Notes: generated by a model from the letters alone, not told the origin. Counted from the first letter of the stretch, positions 8,970 through 18,474 are shown. The stretch is 40,524 bases of DNA from Pseudomonadota bacterium (GCA_021324135.1 JAJPJO010000087.1:1-40524); one strand, 5' to 3'. A program made the numbers and translations.

Positions 8970-9006
8970 CAGCCACCACGGCTGCAACATCAAGCGAAGC
9001 GATGTT
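8970..9006 (-). promoter_or_regulatory. Leader stem-loops of the 727-residue protein gene
   Basis: Two adjacent inverted repeats, CAGCC-accac-GGCTG (8970-8984) and AACATC-N9-GATGTT (8986-9006), lie 36-72 bases upstream of the start. Another, GGCGAT-ga-ATCGCC, lies at 9127-9140. Confidence 0.4.
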
Positions 9007-9928
9007 ATCCGGAGCAGGTCGGAGCTGAGTCCGGCCGCTGGGCGATTTGCACGGGCGATCAGGCTTCAGTCGCAGGCCGCCGCTTTCAGCTTGGCTCGGC
9101 CATCGACATTCACTCTGGTTCTGACTGGCGATGAATCGCCTACTCAAGCGACCTGGCAGTGACTGGAACATTTTCGACCTGGTTCATAACGCCAGGAGTT
9201 CGCAGCGACTTTCAGGCAAACCAACTTAGACGTGGACCGCAATGCAGTCCGAGGATCCATAGACGCAGCGCGGCTCTCGCCGTACTCTCGCTTTCGATGC
9301 GCCGCAGAAATCCGATCCGGGTTTGTGACGACTTAGAAGCGGCACGCCTCTCCTCTAAGAAGCGCTTGAATGCCGTTTAAGACTGGCTGCTCGAGAGCAG
9401 CTCGTGGCGAAGTTGCCACAATAAACGGTTGGTTGTCAGATGCGACTCTCTCACAGCCTCTAAGGTTTGTTTTGCTGGCTACAGGCCGGCGGCATTGGCA
9501 GAAATGTGCACTGTTTCTGCTAATGCCACCGATGCACTGCCTGAGACCAAGCGCTTGCACAACCATTGAGCGGCGATGGCCAATCGCTTGCTCCAGCAAC
9601 AATTGAAAGACCCAAATCGCTCCGGCACCACTACCGGTACGTTTGTAATCTTCAAATCGATGCTGCGTGGTGTTGGTTGGGCGGGAAACCTTGTTGAGGC
9701 TGTGAGAAAGTTGCATCCCAAAATTGCAGACAGCGGGGCGCCTGTTCAATCAAGATAAAGCGCAAGCCCCTCTTTGTAACCGTTTTATTCTTAGCGGCGT
9801 GCCCCGCTGGTGCACATGATATTGAATCTCTTGCCAACCATGGCGACTTAGAGGCACCCCCGGCAATATCTGTGGATTTAGCCTTTCAGAATTTCTTCAG
9901 CTTAATGGCGGGAAACTATTGGGCGAGC
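9007..9928. other. About 0.9 kb with no convincing gene
   Basis: All frames hold only short open stretches without ribosome sites. The best are a 60-codon plus-strand frame at 9576-9758 (MANRLLQQQLKDPNRSG...) and a 138-codon minus-strand frame at 9333-9749; neither looks like a known protein. The 8935-side end should carry the promoter of the 727-residue protein gene. It could be a decayed gene or an unusually long leader. Confidence 0.4.
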
Positions 9929-11047
9929 CTAGCGGCAAGCAGCCGGAGCGCCGGCGCCAAGCACGGCTTTCAGAGCGAACAGCGCCGTCCCTATATCGCG
10001 CTCGAAGACATAACCCATATGGCCCATACGGAAAATTTTGCCTTTCAGCTCTTCCTGCCCATCAGCAACAACGATGCGGTGCTGCTCCTTGAGCCGTTTG
10101 CGAATCGTGGGCACATCCATGTGCTCAGGCGGCCAGATAGATGTAATCGTCGGCGAAGCGCACTGATCATCCACGACCAACCGCAAACCCAGATCCTTGG
10201 CGCCTTTTCGAAGCAGCTCGCGCATGGCTGTGTGGCGCGCAAAGACTTCCTCTTTGCCTTCTTCTTTCATCATCTTAATGGATTCGTTCAATCCGACCAC
10301 AAATGAAACATTAGGCGTGAACGGCGTTGTGCGTTCCTTCTGCGATTTTCTGTAGCTCTGAAATTTGAAATAAAAACGCGGCGTTTTGCAACTCTCGATC
10401 GCTTGCCAGGCTTTCTGGCTGACAAATGCAAAAGCCAGTCCCGGCGGCAGCATCAGGGCCTTTTGGCTGCCTGTCACGACTATATCGAGCCCCCATTCGT
10501 CGATCGGCACGGGTGTGGCACCAAAGCTGGTGACAGCATCGACCAGCGACAGTGCTCCATGCTTCTGAATCAATGCCGCGATTTGCTTCAAATCATTGAT
10601 CACACCTGTGGACGTTTCATTATGAGTGATTGTCACTGCTTTGATTTTCTTTTCCTTATCGGCATCGAGAGCCTGCCTGACGGCATCGACATCCACCGGT
10701 TTGCCGAACGGAACGCTCAGGCGCTCCACCTCGGCGCCGTACGCTTCCGCTATCCTGGCAAAGCGTTCGCCAAAGACGCCACAAACGAGGCTGAGCACTT
10801 TATCGCCGCGCTCGACGACATTGGCGATCGCACCTTCCATGGCGCCTGTTCCGGACGAGGTCAGAATCAAAGGCTCATTGTTCGTTTCCCCCAGCCACTT
10901 CAAACCATCGATCGCCTCCATCAGAACATCGGAGAAGTCCTGGCTGCGGTGACCGAGCGGATGCCTGGCAATGGCTGCCAGAACCCGGTCGGGCACGGGC
11001 GTCGGTCCAGGAATCATCAGGAATTCTCGGGCGTTTTTCGATGACAT
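9929..11047 (-). CDS. Class V aminotransferase (serine/alanine-glyoxylate type)
   Basis: This is a 372-residue PLP enzyme. It has the N-terminal MIPGPTPVPDRV signature of the alanine-glyoxylate/serine-pyruvate aminotransferase group, a TSSGTGAMEG phosphate-binding segment (63-72), D170 in LVDAVTSFG, and the Schiff-base lysine K196 in TGSQKALMLPPG. C-terminal SPTITSIWPPE fits the small domain. Length is normal. It likely converts serine or alanine with glyoxylate to glycine plus hydroxypyruvate or pyruvate in the cytoplasm; which donor it prefers is not clear. ATG 11047 has AAGGAG 7 bases upstream, and a TATAAT box lies 28-34 bases away. It stands alone and divergent from the kinase pair. Confidence 0.92.
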   Translation of the reverse strand: MSSKNAREFLMIPGPTPVPDRVLAAIARHPLGHRSQDFSDVLMEAIDGLKWLGETNNEPLILTSSGTGAMEGAIANVVERGDKVLSLVCGVFGERFARIAEAYGAEVERLSVPFGKPVDVDAVRQALDADKEKKIKAVTITHNETSTGVINDLKQIAALIQKHGALSLVDAVTSFGATPVPIDEWGLDIVVTGSQKALMLPPGLAFAFVSQKAWQAIESCKTPRFYFKFQSYRKSQKERTTPFTPNVSFVVGLNESIKMMKEEGKEEVFARHTAMRELLRKGAKDLGLRLVVDDQCASPTITSIWPPEHMDVPTIRKRLKEQHRIVVADGQEELKGKIFRMGHMGYVFERDIGTALFALKAVLGAGAPAACR

Positions 11048-11075
11048 GCTGCTCTCCTTGCATGGGCGGAGAACG

Positions 11076-11081
11076 ATTATA
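11076..11081 (-). promoter_or_regulatory. -10 box of the aminotransferase gene
   Basis: A perfect TATAAT reads on the minus strand about 30 bases before ATG 11047. No good -35 box is seen at 16-18 bases. Confidence 0.45.
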
Positions 11082-11186
11082 AACAGCGGCAGGGGCTAAT
11101 GTGTCGTGTAAATAGTTGTAGCTTAATCTTTCAACAAAACAGCGGGTATAACGTCTTAGACACTCTGCTACCACGCTTCGATCGAG

Positions 11187-13784
11187 TTGATTGTGAACGT
11201 CTGCAACAGATGCGGAAGAGTCAAAGACTCCAATACTGCCACGGCAAGCTTAACGCAGTGGTTCGTTTTGTGCAGCTGCGATTTGAAAGAGGAGGATTCC
11301 GAGCTTCCCCAGGTGCAGCTGTGCCCTTCTTGCGGCAAACGGGTTGATGGCGGCAGAGCAGGCAGCTTCACTCAATGGATTTTTAGAAGCGACATCTGCT
11401 CGTGTGGGATGGCGATTCCAGGCGCGACTGCCGATACCATGTCGCAGAGCGGGCTGCCCGTCGATGCCCTGCCGGCGCCGGTCGATTCGCCGGTGAAGGT
11501 CAGGAGCGAGGCGGAAACCGAGATTCAAATCAGCGAAGCGGACTTTCCCCTCGAGCGCTACAGCCCCTTTGAGGAGCTGGGCTCGGGCATGTTCGGCAAG
11601 GTTTATCGTTGCCTGGACAAGCTTTTGAACAAACAGGTGGCGGTAAAAATCCTGCGCAATCTCTCCGAGCGCCAACTGGTGGCATTTCAACTGGAAGCGA
11701 AGGCACAGAGCAAACTCAACCATCCCAACATCGTCAAGGTTTTCGACTTTGGTGCCACTGCTGGTGGTGCGCCTTTCATGGTCATGGAATACATCCCGGG
11801 AACCGGTTTGGATAAAATACGCCGAGATCTGCGCTGCCTGGACTGGCGAACGCTGGCACCGGTGATCATGCAGGTTTGCGACGCTCTTGTATATGCACAC
11901 AGTTGCGGTGTTTTTCACGGCGACCTCAAGCCGAGCAACATTGTCGTAGAGAACTTCAACACCGCCGCTCAGCACGTGCGCCTGATCGATTTCGCCATTG
12001 CCCGCCCACAAGCGGCTGCAGACGCCGATGCTGAACGGGCCGAAAACCCTGAGAAACAGACCGGTTCCATTGTCGGCACGCCAATCTACATGAGCCCTGA
12101 TACATTTTCGGGACTGCCTTACACGGAGCGCTCGGATATCTATTCGATTGGCTGCATTCTCTTCGAATGCCTGACCGGTCGCCCGCCATTCATCGGCAGC
12201 ACGGCGCTCGAGACTCTCTCGATGCACGCCATGAAGGAACCGCCTCTGGTATCACAATCGAACCCCTCGGCCTATCTGCCGGAATCGATCGAAGCGCTCG
12301 TGCAGAGATGCTTGAAGAAAAATCCGGAGGAGCGCTTTCAGGATGCCGGAGCGCTCAAGGCGGCTTTTGAGAAGGCTCTCCAGACGGAGCATTGGAAGGG
12401 TCTGGCCGCCTCGGCAGCCTCGAGCGAGCCGTGGCGCTCGCAGGCGGTCACCGCCTTCACCAACACGGCGCTCAAGAACCGCGGTCAAATGATAGCGATA
12501 AGCGCGATTGCCGTCCTCGCCGGCATTGTCTTCGCCGTTTATGCAATCCATCGCTGGCACCCACAGACAAACGGCGCCACAGGGAAATCACTCGCCAAGT
12601 CACGAATAGAGGGACTGGCCGATGCCCTGCCTGTGAAAGAGATGCCGGAGGAACGCACCTTCGACAATCTGTTCAGCTTCGATGCCATGTCGGGGCGTTG
12701 CACATTCAGCAACACAACAAAAGGATACACCGACGGCGGCGACCTGAAGCTGCGCGATGCGGACCTGAAGCTTTTGAGCAACCAGCCGATCAAACATCTG
12801 GATTTGAGTGAACAGCCTGGTATCACAGATGATGCCTGCCAGTATCTGGAGAAACTGCCGCTGCAATCGCTGAGCATCCTGACGAGCCAGATAACCGATA
12901 AGGGTCTGGCTCGCCTGCTGAAGATCAAGTCGCTGCGAAAGCTTATCTTCCAGCGCGGCAACATAAATGGCGAGGCGCTCAGGTATATAAACGATAATGT
13001 CAGCATGCTGAACCTGGCTCACAATCACATAGGCGATTCAGCTCTGGCGCCTCTGAAGGGCAAAAGAGCGCTTGGCGATCTGACTTTATCCGATACGCAA
13101 ATTACGGGCACGGGATTGAAGGGCTTAGCCGACACTCAGGCAGTGCAGCGCCTGGATTTATCGAGTACGCCGCTTACCGATGAAGGGCTCGCCGCACTGA
13201 AAGGCAACCGTTCGATTGCAGCGCTCATCCTGTACGATACAGGCATCAGCAAAGCCGGATTGGCCGCATTGAAAGGCGCGCCGATCCACAACCTGGACCT
13301 GCATGCATGCAAGAAGATCGATCTGGAGGCACTGGATTTGGTGGCGCGAAGCTTCCCGGGTCTGGTAAAGCTTGATATAGGCCAGATTCCCTTGCCGAAT
13401 CATTGCCTGCAATCGATCGGAGGCTTGAAAAAAATGGTCAACCTCAAGCTCCGCAACTTGCCCCTGGAGGACGCTGATCTGGAGCCGATATATCAAATGC
13501 ACTCGCTTGAGAAGCTGGACCTGTCCAACACTAATATTAGCGACAAGACTTTGGAGAAGCTGGCCTCGGCTCACAAAAACAAGATTCTGCCAAAACTCGA
13601 TCTGGTCATGATTCAGGGCACCACCGGGGATATAAGCGAAGAGGCGGCAATAAGAGCGGAAAACGAGATTCACCAGGTCATTGTCATCGGCACCAAAGAC
13701 CGCAATAGTGGAGCTGCTGAGGTGATGGACAAACTGAGTTCCGATTTGATGCCGAGCGAGAGCAGCAGTATGGGTAAACCATGA
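11187..13784 (+). CDS. Receptor-like Ser/Thr kinase: zinc modules, kinase, TM, LRRs (atypical HGD/DFA)
   Basis: The 865-residue product starts with two copies of a Cys module (C6, C9, C29, C31; C46, C49, C71, C73), each with a CxxCG(R/K)...S(L/F)TQW...CxC pattern, probably zinc binding. A Hanks-type kinase domain (about 125-400) has glycine loop GSGMFG, K154 in VAVKIL, catalytic D246 and metal-binding D268. However, HRD is HGD and DFG is DFA, so phosphorylation control or activity may be altered. A transmembrane helix (about 434-453) leads to a presumed extracytoplasmic array of RNI/TDxGL-type leucine-rich repeats (about 528-800). The start is TTG 11187 or GTG 11193; neither has a strong ribosome site. 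A TATAAC box lies near 11146. The downstream paralogue overlaps it by 4 bases (ATGA). No substrate can be named. Confidence 0.92.
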   Translation: MIVNVCNRCGRVKDSNTATASLTQWFVLCSCDLKEEDSELPQVQLCPSCGKRVDGGRAGSFTQWIFRSDICSCGMAIPGATADTMSQSGLPVDALPAPVDSPVKVRSEAETEIQISEADFPLERYSPFEELGSGMFGKVYRCLDKLLNKQVAVKILRNLSERQLVAFQLEAKAQSKLNHPNIVKVFDFGATAGGAPFMVMEYIPGTGLDKIRRDLRCLDWRTLAPVIMQVCDALVYAHSCGVFHGDLKPSNIVVENFNTAAQHVRLIDFAIARPQAAADADAERAENPEKQTGSIVGTPIYMSPDTFSGLPYTERSDIYSIGCILFECLTGRPPFIGSTALETLSMHAMKEPPLVSQSNPSAYLPESIEALVQRCLKKNPEERFQDAGALKAAFEKALQTEHWKGLAASAASSEPWRSQAVTAFTNTALKNRGQMIAISAIAVLAGIVFAVYAIHRWHPQTNGATGKSLAKSRIEGLADALPVKEMPEERTFDNLFSFDAMSGRCTFSNTTKGYTDGGDLKLRDADLKLLSNQPIKHLDLSEQPGITDDACQYLEKLPLQSLSILTSQITDKGLARLLKIKSLRKLIFQRGNINGEALRYINDNVSMLNLAHNHIGDSALAPLKGKRALGDLTLSDTQITGTGLKGLADTQAVQRLDLSSTPLTDEGLAALKGNRSIAALILYDTGISKAGLAALKGAPIHNLDLHACKKIDLEALDLVARSFPGLVKLDIGQIPLPNHCLQSIGGLKKMVNLKLRNLPLEDADLEPIYQMHSLEKLDLSNTNISDKTLEKLASAHKNKILPKLDLVMIQGTTGDISEEAAIRAENEIHQVIVIGTKDRNSGAAEVMDKLSSDLMPSESSSMGKP

Positions 13785-16294
13785 GCCAACCAATCTGCTC
13801 AAAATGCGGAAGACCGAAAGAGTCGCAAGCCTCTGCGAGCTTGACGCAGTGGTTTGCCGTTTGCACATGCGATGTCCAGGAGCCCGAGGCGATAAGGGAA
13901 GTGCGGCTTTGCACCACCTGCGGAAAGCGCATTAATGAAGGCAGATCCGGAAGCTTTACGCAATGGATTTTCAGGAGCGATGTTTGCAGTTGCAAGCAGT
14001 CCTTATACGCATCGGGGGCCTCTCCCGCACAACAAGAGTCGACCCACATCGATTTCAGCGCCCCGAGTGAGCCAAGCATTGAAGACGACGAAGAAATGCT
14101 GGTCAATGAAGACATAGCGATTGATGCTGGAACTTTTCCGAGCGACCGATACAAGCCTTTGACCCTGCTCGGGTGCGGCGTTGCCGGTACTGTTTACCTG
14201 TGCCAGGACAAGATCTTGAGCAAGAAGGTGGCGGTCAAGACTCTGCGCGAGCGAAGCAACAAGCAGCTCATCGCCTTGCAAAACGAAGCTCGGGCTTGCA
14301 GCAAACTGAAGCACAAAAACATAGTGCAGGTCCTCGATTTTGGTGTCACGGACGGTGGCATACCCTACATGGTCATGCAGTATGTTCGCGGTGAAAGTTT
14401 GGAGAGTATAAAGCGGCGACTGCGAGCACTGGAATGGCGACCGCTGATCATGATGATTGTCGAGCTCTGCAAGGCGCTAGCCTACTTGCACGAAAATCAG
14501 ATCTTTCATCGCGACCTGAAGCCGAGCAACATTCTCGTGCGCGATGCAAACGAGGAGCCGCCGCAGGTTTGGCTCATCGACTTCGGCATATCCATACAAG
14601 CCGGCGAAGGTAACAGCGCGGCGACCCTGGCTGGAACCCCGGCATATATGAGCCCCGATCATGCCGCCGGACGGGCATATACGGCGGCATCCGATATATA
14701 TTCGCTCGGCTGCATCATGTTTGAATGCCTCGCCGGCCGTCCCCCGTTCGTCGGCGATACCGCCCTCGATACCATTCGCCTGCACGCCACGGCCGAGGTT
14801 CCATCCATTGCCGAGGTTAATCCGCAAGCAGAGCTGCCCGACGGGCTGCAAGATGTAATAGCCGGTTGCCTGGAGAAGGACCCCACAAGGAGAATCAGCT
14901 CAGCCCAAGACTTGCGCTCGGCGCTGGAGAACGTACTCGACTCGGCTCTGCAACCGGCTGAAATCGTGGAAAACCTGAATGATCCTGTCAAAAACGTCGG
15001 CGTTTTCGGACCGGGTCCGGTGCGCATTTCTTTGATACCGCTTGTGATACTATGCGTTTTTATAGTCTCGATCATGGTCCTGCAAAAGTTCGAGCCGAGA
15101 AAAGATCCCCGCAGGCAAGACATTGCTCAGGCCGCCAAACCGGTCGAAATCATCGATCAATCCATTAATCCGACTTCTCCCTACGCGAGCGAGGCCGAGC
15201 AGCCCGACGGCAAGCCTCCGGCAAAACCGCGCCCGCTCAACAAGATTTTCAAAATCCGCAACCGGGTTTGCGATGCGCTGGTCCACGATCTGAAGGACAA
15301 TGAAATAAAACTGCTGCATGGCATGCCGCTGGTGAATGTTTCGCTCGGCGATCAGCCCGATCTGAGCGACGAATCATGCAAGGAACTGTCCCTCTTGCCC
15401 TTGAAGCAAATCAGTCTGCTGAAGTCAAAGCGCGTCACGGACCAGGGTCTGGCTTACATAGCGAAGATCAAGACGCTCGACGTCTTGATGATGTCGGAAA
15501 CCGCGATCACCGGCGCTTACTTCAATCGTCTGCCCAGAAAGATGCTGATCCTGATTGTCGATCGAACGCCGGTAAACGACGATGCCATGAAGGGGCTGGA
15601 GAATATGACCATAGCCGACCGGCTGGATCTGACAGGCACAAAAGTCACCGATGCAGGCATGGCTCATATGCGGACCTTGAAAGCCTTTGCGGTTCATATG
15701 TCAGGTTGCAAGGTAACTGATCGGGGTTTTGAAAACCTGAGTGAAAACAGCATGATGCATGCCCTTTATGCCAGCGACACGACGATAAGCGATGCAGGAT
15801 TACGCATGTTAGCGCGCGCACCATTGGCTACCCTCAACCTCGACTCGTGCGAATTGATCACCGATCGTTCCTTAGGCATCATCCTGAGGCAGTGGCCAAA
15901 TATGTCTCGTCTTCTCTTGCAGCATACATCGATAACACCGCAGGGGCTGAGGCAAGTTAAGGGTTTCAAAAATTTGATTGAGCTGAGAGTTTCGTTCATG
16001 CCGTACACAGATGCTGATCTGGAGCCCGTTTATTCATTGCGGACCCTGGAATCTCTCGACCTGACTCAAACTAACATCACGGACAAGACCCTGCGCAAAC
16101 TGGAGAGTTTGCCAAGACTGGACCAATTGAATGTAAGCTATTGTCCTAATGTAACCGAGCCGGGTGTAGAGCGAGCCCGTCGCCACTTTCACCACTTTAG
16201 CGACCTGTTTTCCGGATTCAATTACGGCTCTGCCGAGATGTTGAGCCCGGTGGGGCGCATGCCTTTAGGCCAGGGAGTAGACGCCCTGAGATAA
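13781..16294 (+). CDS. Receptor-like Ser/Thr kinase, paralogue of the preceding gene
   Basis: The 837-residue product has the same architecture as its upstream neighbour: paired Cys modules (C6, C9, C28, C30; C44, C47, C69, C71) and a kinase domain with GCGVAG loop, VAVKTL lysine, canonical HRDLKPSN (H243) and DFG (D267). It also has a TM helix at about 415-436, a Pro/Glu-rich spacer, and leucine-rich repeats at about 485-800 that end with LDLTQTNITDKTLRKL. Unlike the neighbour, its catalytic motifs are canonical. The ATG overlaps the upstream stop (ATGA), so the two are translated together and may act as a pair, for example an active kinase with an atypical partner. The C-terminal 50 residues are not LRR-like. 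It probably arose by tandem duplication. Confidence 0.94.
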   Translation: MSQPICSKCGRPKESQASASLTQWFAVCTCDVQEPEAIREVRLCTTCGKRINEGRSGSFTQWIFRSDVCSCKQSLYASGASPAQQESTHIDFSAPSEPSIEDDEEMLVNEDIAIDAGTFPSDRYKPLTLLGCGVAGTVYLCQDKILSKKVAVKTLRERSNKQLIALQNEARACSKLKHKNIVQVLDFGVTDGGIPYMVMQYVRGESLESIKRRLRALEWRPLIMMIVELCKALAYLHENQIFHRDLKPSNILVRDANEEPPQVWLIDFGISIQAGEGNSAATLAGTPAYMSPDHAAGRAYTAASDIYSLGCIMFECLAGRPPFVGDTALDTIRLHATAEVPSIAEVNPQAELPDGLQDVIAGCLEKDPTRRISSAQDLRSALENVLDSALQPAEIVENLNDPVKNVGVFGPGPVRISLIPLVILCVFIVSIMVLQKFEPRKDPRRQDIAQAAKPVEIIDQSINPTSPYASEAEQPDGKPPAKPRPLNKIFKIRNRVCDALVHDLKDNEIKLLHGMPLVNVSLGDQPDLSDESCKELSLLPLKQISLLKSKRVTDQGLAYIAKIKTLDVLMMSETAITGAYFNRLPRKMLILIVDRTPVNDDAMKGLENMTIADRLDLTGTKVTDAGMAHMRTLKAFAVHMSGCKVTDRGFENLSENSMMHALYASDTTISDAGLRMLARAPLATLNLDSCELITDRSLGIILRQWPNMSRLLLQHTSITPQGLRQVKGFKNLIELRVSFMPYTDADLEPVYSLRTLESLDLTQTNITDKTLRKLESLPRLDQLNVSYCPNVTEPGVERARRHFHHFSDLFSGFNYGSAEMLSPVGRMPLGQGVDALR

Positions 16295-16308
16295 TCAGAG
16301 GAATTCGG

Positions 16309-16671
16309 CTACTGACTCTTGAGCGAGGCGGGCTCCAGGATGGCGAATTGCTTCTTGGGCTCTTTGCCTTTGTAGAGCTCGACGCCGGTAATGACGTTAT
16401 CTTCAACCGTGATCAGCGCCAGTTGAACGTCGGGATAACAATCCTTCCAGCTGTAGCAGGTGACGTTGTCGCAATTGAAGTAGCCGATCGTTTTGATTGT
16501 CGAAACGCTCGGGCGCCTCTTCGGACGGCAATCACCGCCTTCCCAGTCGAGCTGATCGCCGATTTTGTAGCGCGATCCCGCTATCTTGCCCAGCCTGAAG
16601 CCGATGCCCGAAAGAATTTCGGACTTGCAAAACGGACAGGTTATGCCGCCCTCGAGCGTATTGAAGCTCAT
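16309..16671 (-). CDS. Small Cys-containing (zinc-ribbon-like) protein
   Basis: The 120-residue product has a CPFC pair at 12-15, a lone Cys near 48 and a CDNVTC pair near 87-92, compatible with a four-Cys metal site. No signal peptide is visible, so it is likely cytoplasmic. AGAGGTGAG sits directly before ATG 16671. It follows the dehydrogenase gene by 21 bases and probably shares its transcript. Its stop converges with the kinase gene stop only 14 bases away. I do not recognise the family. Confidence 0.75.
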   Translation of the reverse strand: MSFNTLEGGITCPFCKSEILSGIGFRLGKIAGSRYKIGDQLDWEGGDCRPKRRPSVSTIKTIGYFNCDNVTCYSWKDCYPDVQLALITVEDNVITGVELYKGKEPKKQFAILEPASLKSQ

Positions 16672-16692
16672 CTCACCTCTGTCGTTCGCGCA

Positions 16693-17835
16693 TCAATTGC
16701 TGGAGGCGGCAGAGAGCTCAAACTCGCCCATGGCTTGGAATTTACTCAGGAACTCGCTCCGAAAACGAGCTTTGGAATGGCGCTTTCCCAGATTCTTCGC
16801 TTCCATCAAACGCTGTTGAGCCAGAGCATCGGCAGCTTCATGCGGTGGAACGTCTTCTCTCTTCGACTGGTTCAAAACGTCGAGGATGGTGTTGTACACC
16901 CTCGTCACTTTAGCGAGGACATTGTTGTGGTTGTAGCCATCCAGCTCGGCGGCAACGTTTATCAAGCCACCAGAGTTGATGGCATAATCGGGAGCATAAA
17001 TGATGCCGCGATTATGCAGATCGAAGCCATCCTTCTCCGTTTCCAACTGGTTATTCGCCGAGCCGGCAACGATCTTGCATTTCAATTGCGGAATGGTGCG
17101 GCTGTTCAAAATGGCGCCAAGCGCGCAAGGAGCGAAAATGTCGCAATCGATGCCGAAGATTTGATCAGGCGAAACGACCTCGGCGCCAAATTCTTGAACG
17201 ACTTTCTCGACTTGGTCGGGATAAATGTCAGTGACGATCAAATGGGCGCCGGCTGCCGAAAGATAGCTGGCCAAATGGTAGCCGACATGGCCTACGCCTT
17301 GAATTGCCACCCTGAGCCCCTCGAGACTCTCACCCATACCGGCAAATTTGAGGGCAGCTTTCATGCCCTGGAAAACGCCAAAGGCTGTCATGACCGAAGG
17401 ATCACCGCTGCCACCCTCGTTGCTTCCACCAACGGCGAAGTTAGTCACTGTTCGAATCACATCGATGTCGCCTACGCTCATGCCGACATCTTCAGCTGTG
17501 ATATAGCGGCCGCCGAGCGCATCGACTGCGCGTCCGAAGGCCTTGAGCATTGCTTCGCTTTTTTCGCTGTGCGAATCGCCGATGATCACTGCCTTACCGC
17601 CGCCAAGATTCAGCCCGGCAAGGGAAGCCTTATACGTCATACCTCTGGAGAGCCGGAGAACATCACGCAAAGCTTCTTGCTCGTCGTTGTATCTCCACAT
17701 CCGGCAGCCGCCTAAAGATGGACCGAGCACAGTGCTGTGAATGCCGATGATTGCTTTGAGCCCAGTTTCGCGGTCATGGAAGAAAGAAACTTGTTCATGT
17801 CCGTAGCTGCCTAGATCGTAGAAGATTCCCGCCAT
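16693..17835 (-). CDS. Leucine/branched-chain amino acid dehydrogenase
   Basis: This is a 380-residue Glu/Leu/Phe/Val-dehydrogenase family enzyme. The substrate-binding LGPSLGGCRMW, MTYKAS (K69) and LGGGKAVI (K81) motifs match the two conserved lysines of leucine dehydrogenases. The Rossmann domain begins with IQGVGHVG (180-186). The reaction is NAD-dependent oxidative deamination of leucine, valine or isoleucine to the 2-oxo acid plus ammonium, in the cytoplasm. Length is slightly above the usual 360-370. AAAGGAG lies upstream of ATG 17835. A dyad AGATATC-N7-GATATCT about 50-70 bases upstream suggests repressor or activator control. The small Cys protein is co-transcribed behind it. Valine versus leucine preference cannot be read. 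Confidence 0.93.
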   Translation of the reverse strand: MAGIFYDLGSYGHEQVSFFHDRETGLKAIIGIHSTVLGPSLGGCRMWRYNDEQEALRDVLRLSRGMTYKASLAGLNLGGGKAVIIGDSHSEKSEAMLKAFGRAVDALGGRYITAEDVGMSVGDIDVIRTVTNFAVGGSNEGGSGDPSVMTAFGVFQGMKAALKFAGMGESLEGLRVAIQGVGHVGYHLASYLSAAGAHLIVTDIYPDQVEKVVQEFGAEVVSPDQIFGIDCDIFAPCALGAILNSRTIPQLKCKIVAGSANNQLETEKDGFDLHNRGIIYAPDYAINSGGLINVAAELDGYNHNNVLAKVTRVYNTILDVLNQSKREDVPPHEAADALAQQRLMEAKNLGKRHSKARFRSEFLSKFQAMGEFELSAASSN

Positions 17836-17856
17836 GCCAGCACTCCTTTAGTATGT

Positions 17857-17868
17857 GGGTTGTAACCC
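17857..17868 (-). promoter_or_regulatory. Palindrome in the dehydrogenase leader
   Basis: GGGTTGTAACCC is a near-perfect palindrome (GGGTT-gt-AACCC) 22 bases before the start codon, just upstream of the ribosome site. It could be an operator or a small mRNA hairpin. Confidence 0.35.
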
Positions 17869-17885
17869 GAATGGACATCTCTAGT

Positions 17886-17906
17886 AGATATCCGACAGAG
17901 ATATCT
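17886..17906 (-). promoter_or_regulatory. Operator-like dyad upstream of the dehydrogenase gene
   Basis: AGATATC and GATATCT are perfect inverted 7-base arms separated by 7 bases (CGACAGA). The spacing of arm centres, about 14 bases, is less than one helical turn and a half, but fits a dimeric regulator. It sits in the expected promoter region. Confidence 0.45.
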
Positions 17907-18474
17907 GTTTAAGTTGTACTACGAATTGTTACTCCTCTTGAGAATCATTAGGTTATCGCAATTTTTTGCCGCGAGGTTGCCGTGAGGTAACCGGTCGAAT
18001 TTGATTGACAACCACCTGAAAACCGCCACACCGCCGCACCTTAAACGAGGATAACTTTCATTTTTCCAATTATTTGATATTGCCGGCTTCTGATATTTCC
18101 CCATACTGAACGGTAGGTTCCTGGTCAGAATTCCCTTTTTATTTAGCGGTTCGGCAATATCACGTTCCGCCAAAACCAGCTGCTCCAGCTCCACTAAGCA
18201 TCTCAACTTCAATATCAGAATTGAAATAGAAGTAAGCTTTCCGATCAACCAACTCGATCAGCCTCTGAAATACTCATGACTTGAGGCGAATGAGCTTTTG
18301 GAACGTCCTGTCACAGACAAACGCTTCGCTTGGGTTGCCAGAATCAGGTTGATAACGTTGAGATCGTTTCTCTTCTCCGTTTCTTCCTGGTGAATTTGGT
18401 CTGACATAACGACGCCAACACCACAGCAAGACAAAGCTTTTTGCGGGCAGTTCATGCCCGGGAAAGGAAGTTTG
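17907..18474. other. Intergenic region between dehydrogenase and anchored protein genes
   Basis: This is AT-rich with no convincing gene. A 109-codon minus-strand frame (17919-18248, TTG start) and a 128-codon frame (18258-18644) have no ribosome site and no recognisable sequence. Confidence 0.35.

Noticed and set aside
9333..9749. 138-codon minus-strand frame
   Set aside because: No ribosome site, unusual composition with many Arg and Cys, and overlapping plus-strand frames of similar quality.
11250..12227. 325-codon minus-strand frame inside the first LRR kinase
   Set aside because: The plus-strand kinase motifs in the same bases are unmistakable.
16348..17715. 455-codon open frame on the plus strand
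   Set aside because: It lies opposite the leucine-type dehydrogenase and the small Cys gene, which have clear motifs. It is a shadow frame.
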